Below are positions 14,743-19,583 of a stretch of 19,583 bases of DNA, piece by piece. The stretch's first letter is position 1. Each line of letters opens with the position of its first letter. The DNA comes from Phocaeicola_A sp964580305 (GTDB taxonomy: Bacteria > Bacteroidota > Bacteroidia > Bacteroidales > Bacteroidaceae): NCBI GenBank assembly GCA_964580305.1, contig CAZOKL010000040.1, positions 1-19,583 on the forward strand, given 5' to 3'. The position numbers and the translations under genes were made by a program. A model generated the notes under the pieces. The model saw only the letters and a list, made by a program, of their open reading frames with translations, searched no databases and was not told the DNA's origin.

Positions 14743-15306
14743 TTATATGGAGTCGTTTTTGTATTGTTTTCCCTGCGTTGTGCACTTGCCAATCACTTCA
14801 CCCGTACGCAGATACGAATAGGTAGGCATTTCGAAGAGCACGGGTTTCAGTTTGTTGTAGTCCACCTTGTCATTCTCGTCCAAATAGGCTTCGTCCACAT
14901 AGGTGTTGCTTATCTTGCAGATGAAGCTGTCGAAGGTGTCGGTTTCGTAGTTGTCTGTTACCTCACATTCCATTATTAGCGGAGAATCGTCGATGACCGG
15001 TGTACCGGCTTCGCCGGGATGCCAGGCAAACACTCTCGATTTGTCTGTCTTCGCACCGCTCGTGCACCCCACGTAGTCTGCACGTTCCAGCAATGCTTCG
15101 TCAACGATGTTGATGGATAGCCGGCCAGACGCTTTGATGCCTTGGTTGGTGTAGTGAGCTTTGTGAAGGCTCACCATCACACGGTCGTGTCCGATGATGC
15201 CCAAGTGACCAACGAGCAGCCAGTTTACTTTTCCGTTGACTTCGGCTCCTACGACCACGGCAGGCGTGGGGTAGAGAGCCAGTTTAGAACCTATATTCTT
15301 CTTCAT
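14743..15306 (-). CDS. Flavin reductase-like FMN-binding split-barrel protein
   Basis: 187 residues, ATG 15306, no signal peptide. Flavin reductase family with the split-barrel pattern: PTPAVVVGAEVNGKVNWLLV (14-32), VMVSLHKAHYTNQGI (43-57), RLSINIVDE (62-70), and CTSGAKTDKSRVF (81-93), where TxDKS is the usual helix start. Near the end, VIGKCTTQGKQYKND forms the usual C-terminal segment with Cys175. It reduces or binds FMN and could supply flavin or electrons to the exported flavoproteins downstream. It is the first gene of the operon, divergent from the AraC regulator, with a -7 element 25 nt upstream. Confidence 0.9.
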   Translation of the reverse strand: MKKNIGSKLALYPTPAVVVGAEVNGKVNWLLVGHLGIIGHDRVMVSLHKAHYTNQGIKASGRLSINIVDEALLERADYVGCTSGAKTDKSRVFAWHPGEAGTPVIDDSPLIMECEVTDNYETDTFDSFICKISNTYVDEAYLDENDKVDYNKLKPVLFEMPTYSYLRTGEVIGKCTTQGKQYKNDSI

Positions 15307-15330
15307 AATTGATGTTTGTTTGGATTGTTA

Positions 15331-15338
15331 CAAAGTTA
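15331..15338 (-). promoter_or_regulatory. -7 element of the redox operon promoter
   Basis: The minus strand reads TAACTTTG, a perfect TAnnTTTG match, 25 nt ahead of the flavin reductase ATG. No -33 TTTG exists at 15358-15362; instead the direct repeats start at 15364, just upstream. A weak -33 with an adjacent operator fits an activator-dependent promoter. Confidence 0.65.
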
Positions 15339-15363
15339 ATGATGGTTGTCTTCTTTCGCCATA

Positions 15364-15397
15364 CCCAGATTACGGAGGTAATAACCTGGATTACGGA
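15364..15397 (+). promoter_or_regulatory. Candidate AraC-type operator, two direct repeats 21 bp apart
   Basis: CCnnGATTACGGA occurs at 15364-15376 and 15385-15397 (offset exactly 21 bp, two helix turns). The 9-bp core is identical in both. This is the spacing of tandem AraC-family half-sites (as in araI1-I2). It lies between the divergent regulator and operon promoters and abuts the -33 position of the minus-strand promoter. AGGTAATAACCT at 15376-15387 is a small inverted repeat overlapping it. Confidence 0.6.
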
Positions 15398-15435
15398 TTC
15401 TCCTCACAGAGTGTTCTGTATGTGGGGAAAATCCG

Positions 15436-15443
15436 TATATTTG
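15436..15443 (+). promoter_or_regulatory. -7 element of the AraC regulator gene
   Basis: TATATTTG, a perfect TAnnTTTG match, 25 nt ahead of the ATG at 15469. No clear -33 element; GTTC at 15413-15416 is at about the right distance. Confidence 0.6.
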
Positions 15444-15468
15444 CTTCAGACTAATATCTAATTCTATT

Positions 15469-16377
15469 ATGAAAGAAGAAATGATACAAATGGATTCGGT
15501 GGAAGTGTATGACCGTTTGTTTGGCTTGGAGACGCTCCATCCGTTGGTAAACGTAATAGACCTGTCCGAGTCGACGCACTTTCCTCTGCATTTTACCATT
15601 AATTACGGCATCTATGCCCTGTTCTTGAAAGACACGAAGTGCGGTGACATTCGCTATGGCCGTCAGACTTATGACTATCAGGACGGGACAATTGTGAGTT
15701 TCGCTCCCGGACAAGTGGCAGAGATGGAAATATTGGATGGTGTGAAGCCCATGGCTTGGGGCATTCTGTTTCATCCGGACTTGATAAAGGGCACCTCGCT
15801 TGGTCAGGAGATTAAGTCTTATTCTTTCTTCTCTTATAGTTCCCGTGAGGCTCTCCACCTCTCGGAGGATGAACGCGACATTATTTTCGACTGTCTGAAG
15901 AAAATAAAGCTTGAGCTTCTGCACCCGATTGACAAGCTGAGTAAACGACTGATAGCCCGCAACATCCAGTTGCTGTTGGACTACTGTATGCGTTTTTATA
16001 ACCGTCAGTTTGTGACGCGCAGCAATGCCAACCAGGATGTGCTCTCTAGGTTCGAGGCCCTTCTTGATGACTATTTTCAGGGCGACAAGCCCCAGACGGT
16101 GGGCATCCCTACAGTGCGCTATTTTGCGGAGAAAGTGTTTCTCTCACCAAACTATTTTGGTGACTTGATAAAGAAGGAAACAGGCAAGACACCGCAGGAG
16201 TATATACAAGGAAAGATTATCGACACAGCCAAGGAGATGCTTCTTGGAACGGACAAGACCGTCAGTCAGGTGGCCTATGAGTTGGGCTTTCAGTATTCCC
16301 AGCACTTCAACCGTGTGTTCAAGAAGCACGTTGGCCAGTCGCCTAACGAGTACAGAAGGCTCCAGATTACTCAATAA
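15469..16377 (+). CDS. AraC-family transcriptional regulator of the divergent redox operon
   Basis: 302 residues. The N-terminal 180 residues are the sensor domain (beta-rich YGRQTYDYQDGTIVSFAPGQ at 63-82, PMAWGILFHPDLI at 94-106), resembling the AraC_N-type domains found beside oxidoreductase operons. The C-terminal part (about 195-298) is a double helix-turn-helix: first HTH around FAEKVFLSPNYFGDLIKKETG (219-239), second around VSQVAYELGFQYSQHFNRVFKK (265-286), ending with GQSPNEYR. It probably binds the 21-bp-spaced repeats in the divergent intergenic region and activates the flavin reductase operon, in the manner of many AraC regulators of oxidoreductases. The signal it senses is unknown. 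Confidence 0.92.
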   Translation: MKEEMIQMDSVEVYDRLFGLETLHPLVNVIDLSESTHFPLHFTINYGIYALFLKDTKCGDIRYGRQTYDYQDGTIVSFAPGQVAEMEILDGVKPMAWGILFHPDLIKGTSLGQEIKSYSFFSYSSREALHLSEDERDIIFDCLKKIKLELLHPIDKLSKRLIARNIQLLLDYCMRFYNRQFVTRSNANQDVLSRFEALLDDYFQGDKPQTVGIPTVRYFAEKVFLSPNYFGDLIKKETGKTPQEYIQGKIIDTAKEMLLGTDKTVSQVAYELGFQYSQHFNRVFKKHVGQSPNEYRRLQITQ

Positions 16378-16411
16378 CCTGTTCTCGTAGTGAGAGGAAT
16401 CAATGGGCGGA

Positions 16412-16445
16412 TTTGCTGGTGTTTTATTATTTTATATTATCTTTG
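16412..16445 (+). promoter_or_regulatory. Promoter of the ATPase/DUF4435 pair
   Basis: TTTG (16412-16415), 22 nt, TATCTTTG (16438-16445). The -7 element is perfect; the spacing is a little long. The start would be near 16452, and the ATG at 16487 is preceded by a GGAG Shine-Dalgarno-like site (16476-16479), which also decides the start. Confidence 0.65.
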
Positions 16446-16486
16446 TGTCAGACAATGATATATATTTTTCAAAAAGGAGTGCAATC

Positions 16487-17311
16487 ATGAAAAAGCAAGC
16501 AGATTATATCAAGCGGATAGAGATAAAAGGGATTTGGGGCTGGAAGAACATCGCTTGGGATCTTCGTCCGGATGTAAATATATTGAGTGGCATCAACGGC
16601 ATCGGGAAGAGTACGATTGTGAACAAATCTGTCTCCTCGTTACGCTTGCTTTTGGGCGGTGAGCTCGATTATCAGTCGATACCGGAGAATGTACGTTTTA
16701 TCTTTTTTCCAGAAGATGCTTCCAGCATCCGTTTTGATGTTATTCGTAGTTTTGACCGGCCATTGTTGAATGCGGGGTTGATGCAGAAAGTGGCTGATGA
16801 ACATGTTCGTACGGAGCTTGATTGGCAACTATACCAGTTGCAGCGTCGTTATTTGGATTATCAGGTGAACATTGGAAACCGCATTATTGATTTGCTCACA
16901 GAGGGGACGCCGGAAAGTCAGCAACGTGCAGCACAGGTGTCACAGCCCAAGAAGAGGTTTCAAGACGTGATAGATTCATTGTTCAGTGAAACTGGGAAAA
17001 AGATAGACCGGAAAAGCAACGAAATCATTATTGAACAAGACGATGACCGTCTGTCGCCTTATCAATTATCATCCGGAGAGAAACAGATGCTGGTCATCTT
17101 GCTCACGGTGTTGGTGCAGGACGAACAGCCTTGTGCGCTGTTCATGGATGAACCGGAAATATCCCTGCATATTGAATGGCAACAGCAACTTATCAAACTT
17201 ATCAGAGAATTGAATCCGCATGTGCAAATCATTCTTACGACTCATTCTCCGGCCGTAATCATGAATGGATGGATGGATGCTGTGACTGAAGTGAGCGACA
17301 TAACAGAATAA
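16487..17311 (+). CDS. AAA (ABC/SMC-like) ATPase, first gene of a PARIS-like pair
   Basis: 274 residues from ATG 16487. The frame is open to 16403, but that part covers the promoter, and the GGAG site sits before 16487. N-terminus IKRIEIKGIWGWKNIAWDL is the usual strand start of AAA15/AAA21 ATPases. Walker A GINGIGKST (35-43), ABC signature LSSGEKQ (194-200), Walker B CALFMDEPE (216-224; catalytic Glu222), and H-loop TTHSPA with His253. The middle (about 85-185) is a short helical insert in place of a coiled coil, so the protein is much smaller than AriA of PARIS (about 450 residues). It would bind and hydrolyse ATP as a sensor or switch for the DUF4435 partner, whose gene starts 13 nt after its stop. 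Confidence 0.9.
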   Translation: MKKQADYIKRIEIKGIWGWKNIAWDLRPDVNILSGINGIGKSTIVNKSVSSLRLLLGGELDYQSIPENVRFIFFPEDASSIRFDVIRSFDRPLLNAGLMQKVADEHVRTELDWQLYQLQRRYLDYQVNIGNRIIDLLTEGTPESQQRAAQVSQPKKRFQDVIDSLFSETGKKIDRKSNEIIIEQDDDRLSPYQLSSGEKQMLVILLTVLVQDEQPCALFMDEPEISLHIEWQQQLIKLIRELNPHVQIILTTHSPAVIMNGWMDAVTEVSDITE

Positions 17312-17324
17312 AGTCGTTATTGCA

Positions 17325-18329
17325 ATGAGTAAGCGTTTAGCCCAGAACCTGAATTCCCTCTATGTGGAGGCTGCTAATCGGTTGCGTCCCAAGAAGGCAC
17401 GCCAAAAGATCATAGCTTATGTGGAGAGCTATGATGATGTTTTTTTTTGGCGTACGTTGCTCAATGAGTTTGAAAACGAACGATGTTATTTTCAAGTGAT
17501 GTTGCCTTCTTCCACGTCATTGGCAAAGGGAAAGAAATCGGTGTTGATGAACTTGTTGGGCGAGTCGCTCGGGCAGAACATGATTGCTTGTGTGGACAGT
17601 GACTATGACTATCTGATTCAAGGAGCGACAAACACTTCGCGCATGATAAATCAAAACCGTTATGTATTTCAAACTTATACGTATGCCATAGAGAATTATC
17701 AGTGCTATGCCGGTGCATTGCATGAGGTGTGTGTGATGGCAACGCTGAATGATCGTAAGATTATCGATCTGGAAGAGTTTATGCACATGTATTCACGCAT
17801 TGCCTATCCGCTTTTTATCTGGTCGGTGTGGTTCTACAGAAAGCATCGTCAGGGGGTGTTTTCCTTGCTCGATTTTTGTGAAATCGTGCGGCTAGAAAAG
17901 GTGAGTGTCTATCATTTGGAGCTGACGTTAGGAAACATGGAAAAGCGGGTGAAGCAGAAATTGAATCGTCTGGAGCGTGAATATCCGAAAGCCTTGCGCG
18001 AGATAGAGTCTTTGAAGAAAGAACTCGTGAAGTTGGGGGTGACGCCTGAAGATACTTATTTGTTTATTCAGGGGCACCACATCATGAACAATGTTGTACT
18101 CAAAGTCTTAATGCCTCTCTGTGTGATTTTGCGGCGTGAACGCGAGACGGAAATTAAGGAACTTTCCGAGCATGACATCCAGTACCAAAACGAGTTGACT
18201 TGTTATCAGCGTAGCCAAAGTGGGGTAGACTTTATGATTCGCAAGCATACATATTATAAGGATTCGCCAATATATAATAGAATACGTCAGCGGATTGCCG
18301 ACTTCCTAAAACATATAGATGGAGAATGA
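17325..18329 (+). CDS. DUF4435 protein (TOPRIM-like putative nuclease), partner of the ATPase
   Basis: 334 residues. The DUF4435 core is in the first 130 residues: IIAYVESYDDVFFW (29-42), where Glu34 is the expected TOPRIM metal-binding Glu, ACVDSDYDYLI (88-98) with Asp91/93/95, and YAIENYQCY (120-128) with Glu123. The rest is helical, including a charged coiled-coil segment at about 205-240 and GHHIMNNVVLK at 250-260. In PARIS, the DUF4435 protein AriB is the nuclease effector released by the ATPase AriA. A similar toxin or effector role here is inference from domain pairing. It starts 13 nt after the ATPase and ends 24 nt before the AraC gene. The same ATPase/DUF4435 pair is also common in Bacteroidales chromosomes outside obvious defence islands (from memory). 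Confidence 0.88.
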   Translation: MSKRLAQNLNSLYVEAANRLRPKKARQKIIAYVESYDDVFFWRTLLNEFENERCYFQVMLPSSTSLAKGKKSVLMNLLGESLGQNMIACVDSDYDYLIQGATNTSRMINQNRYVFQTYTYAIENYQCYAGALHEVCVMATLNDRKIIDLEEFMHMYSRIAYPLFIWSVWFYRKHRQGVFSLLDFCEIVRLEKVSVYHLELTLGNMEKRVKQKLNRLEREYPKALREIESLKKELVKLGVTPEDTYLFIQGHHIMNNVVLKVLMPLCVILRRERETEIKELSEHDIQYQNELTCYQRSQSGVDFMIRKHTYYKDSPIYNRIRQRIADFLKHIDGE

Positions 18330-18353
18330 TTTTGAACGTTGATCTGAACAACT

Positions 18354-19217
18354 ATGGAATCTACTACACAGCTTTCAGAAAGAGATTGTTTTTATATCTC
18401 AGAAAATCAAAATAAGCAGTTGTCTTATCCAATTCATTGCCATGTTGATTATGAGCTGAATTTTATGGAAAACGGACGTGGGGTGCGTCGTATTGTCGGT
18501 GATTCAGATGAGATTATAAGCGATTGTGACCTGGTACTCATCACAGGGAAGGATTTGGAACATGTGTGGGAACGCACAAATTGTGAATCTCTTGATGTGC
18601 ATGAAATAACGATTCACTTTTCTGCTGATTTGTTTGATGGTTCCTTTGCGAATAAAGCTAATTTCCAATCGATTTGTTCCATGTTGGAAAAGGCTCGGCG
18701 TGGACTGGCATTTTCGGATGAATGTATGCAGAAGGTTTCTCCGATGTTTAATGCATTGGTCAATGAAAAACGTAGTTTTTATGCAGTGCTTCATTTCATG
18801 GCGATTCTTTATGAACTTTCGTTAGACGAACACGCTCGTGTGTTGTCAAGCAATTCTTTTGCTCGCGTACGACAAACAGATTCATTACGTGTTAATAAAG
18901 TACAAGATTATGTGGAGGAACATTTTATGGAAGAGATTCGTTTATCCACGTTGGCCGATATGGTCGGGATGACTTCTGTGTCGTTTAGTCGCTTTTTTCG
19001 TCAGTCTACAGGACAAACTTTTTCTGATTATCTGATATCGGTTCGTTTGAAACATGCTTCTCGCCTGCTGCTTGATTCACGCTTGCCGATAGCTGAGATT
19101 TGTTTTGAGTGTGGGTTTAATAATCTTTCTAATTTCAATCGCATATTTAAAAAGAACAAGCATTGTGCGCCAAAAGTATATCGTGAGAATTACCGTAAAC
19201 AGAAAATTGTGATTTAG
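18354..19217 (+). CDS. Cupin-AraC-family transcriptional regulator
   Basis: 287 residues. The N-terminal cupin-like sensor (about 15-95) shows the usual opening, HCHVDYELNFMENGRGVRRIVGD (28-50; His28, His30, Glu34), and LVLITGKDLEHVWE (60-73). The C-terminal double HTH (about 180-280) has LSTLADMVGMTSVSFSRFFRQ (198-217), LLLDSRLPIAEICFECGFNN (238-257) and LSNFNRIFKKNKHCAPKVYR. This type commonly controls carbohydrate-use genes in gut Bacteroidales and often lies beside its targets. It starts 24 nt after the DUF4435 gene with no promoter between them, so it may be co-transcribed with the PARIS-like pair. Its target is more likely the gene off the right edge, behind the promoter at 19274. Confidence 0.9.
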   Translation: MESTTQLSERDCFYISENQNKQLSYPIHCHVDYELNFMENGRGVRRIVGDSDEIISDCDLVLITGKDLEHVWERTNCESLDVHEITIHFSADLFDGSFANKANFQSICSMLEKARRGLAFSDECMQKVSPMFNALVNEKRSFYAVLHFMAILYELSLDEHARVLSSNSFARVRQTDSLRVNKVQDYVEEHFMEEIRLSTLADMVGMTSVSFSRFFRQSTGQTFSDYLISVRLKHASRLLLDSRLPIAEICFECGFNNLSNFNRIFKKNKHCAPKVYRENYRKQKIVI

Positions 19218-19273
19218 ATAAGAAAGTATTAGAACTTGATAAGATTGTATTATTTTCTTAGAGAAAACACATC

Positions 19274-19281
19274 TATCTTTG
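19274..19281 (+). promoter_or_regulatory. -7 element reading out of the right edge
   Basis: TATCTTTG, a perfect TAnnTTTG match. The -33 element is weak (no TTTG at 19250-19255). Transcription would start near 19288 and leave the window to the right, with at least about 295 nt of leader. Confidence 0.5.
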
Positions 19282-19583
19282 CTAATGTAGAAAGAGAAAA
19301 GTGAGAAATGAACAGATGTGATAGTTTGATACCAAATGCCTAGATATTCTTAATAGGTTATTTAGTTTTAGGGTTGTTTTTCTGGAGAGGGGTTTCAGGC
19401 GTGATTATCCCTCTTCTCCTTTCCTAAAGCGATATTACAATTAAAATGTGTAGAGTGGGAAAAATAGATTAGCAAAATGTGTAAATGATAGAAGCTCGAA
19501 GTATATTCTCTTTTCTATCAATTATGGAAACTTTGTGTTAATAGCGTGAGGAAAGAGCTCATATTCTGTTCGTCATGGAGAGG
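19282..19583. other. Gene-free region downstream of a rightward promoter
   Basis: About 300 bases without a credible gene on either strand; only very short frames occur (for example 11 codons from 19308). A weak hairpin is possible at 19384-19419 (GGAGAGGG pairing with CCC and TCTCC around a 3-nt bulge). The region may be a long 5' leader or an upstream control region of a gene beyond the window; I see no known riboswitch. Confidence 0.4.

Noticed and set aside
16403..16486. N-terminal extension of the ATPase to 16403
   Set aside because: It overlaps the promoter (16412-16445), and a GGAG site precedes the ATG at 16487.

Overview
The window looks like chromosomal DNA from a member of the Bacteroidales (Bacteroides/Parabacteroides/Prevotella-like). 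Several intergenic regions carry the Bacteroidota -7 promoter element TAnnTTTG, Shine-Dalgarno sites are mostly weak or absent, and the protein families are typical of gut Bacteroidales. No rRNA, tRNA, CRISPR array or transposase is visible.

Layout. (1) Positions 1-4866 (+): a cryptic operon of exported or membrane proteins. It is preceded by a perfect 20-bp inverted repeat (35-54 and 211-230) around a 156-bp segment. The segment holds a perfect -7 element that points away from the operon as the sequence stands, so this looks like an invertible (phase-variable) promoter caught in OFF. Two genes of the operon (2268-3580 and 3655-4421) look broken by single-base deletions. (2) Positions 5115-8957 (-): etfB, etfA and an acyl-CoA dehydrogenase, an electron-transfer and acyl-CoA oxidation module with a clear promoter ahead of etfB. 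(3) Positions 9072-11907 (-): an EamA/DMT transporter and a superfamily 1 helicase of the Upf1/IGHMBP2 type. (4) Positions 12274-15306 (-): a four-gene redox operon (flavin reductase, Tat-exported iron-sulfur-flavoprotein-like oxidoreductase, exported carboxymuconolactone decarboxylase/ABM fusion, flavodoxin lipoprotein). It is divergent from an AraC-type regulator (15469-16377, +). The shared intergenic region holds two direct repeats 21 bp apart that look like the AraC operator, and the operon ends in a strong hairpin. (5) Positions 16487-18329 (+): a small SMC/ABC-like AAA ATPase followed by a DUF4435 (TOPRIM-like) protein, the domain pairing of the PARIS anti-phage system but with a much shorter ATPase. 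(6) Positions 18354-19217 (+): a cupin-AraC regulator, then about 370 bases without a gene that contain a promoter reading out of the right edge.

The three parts most worth attention are the inverton-controlled operon with its two apparent frameshifts, the PARIS-like ATPase/DUF4435 pair, and the AraC-controlled redox operon, three of whose four products carry export signals.
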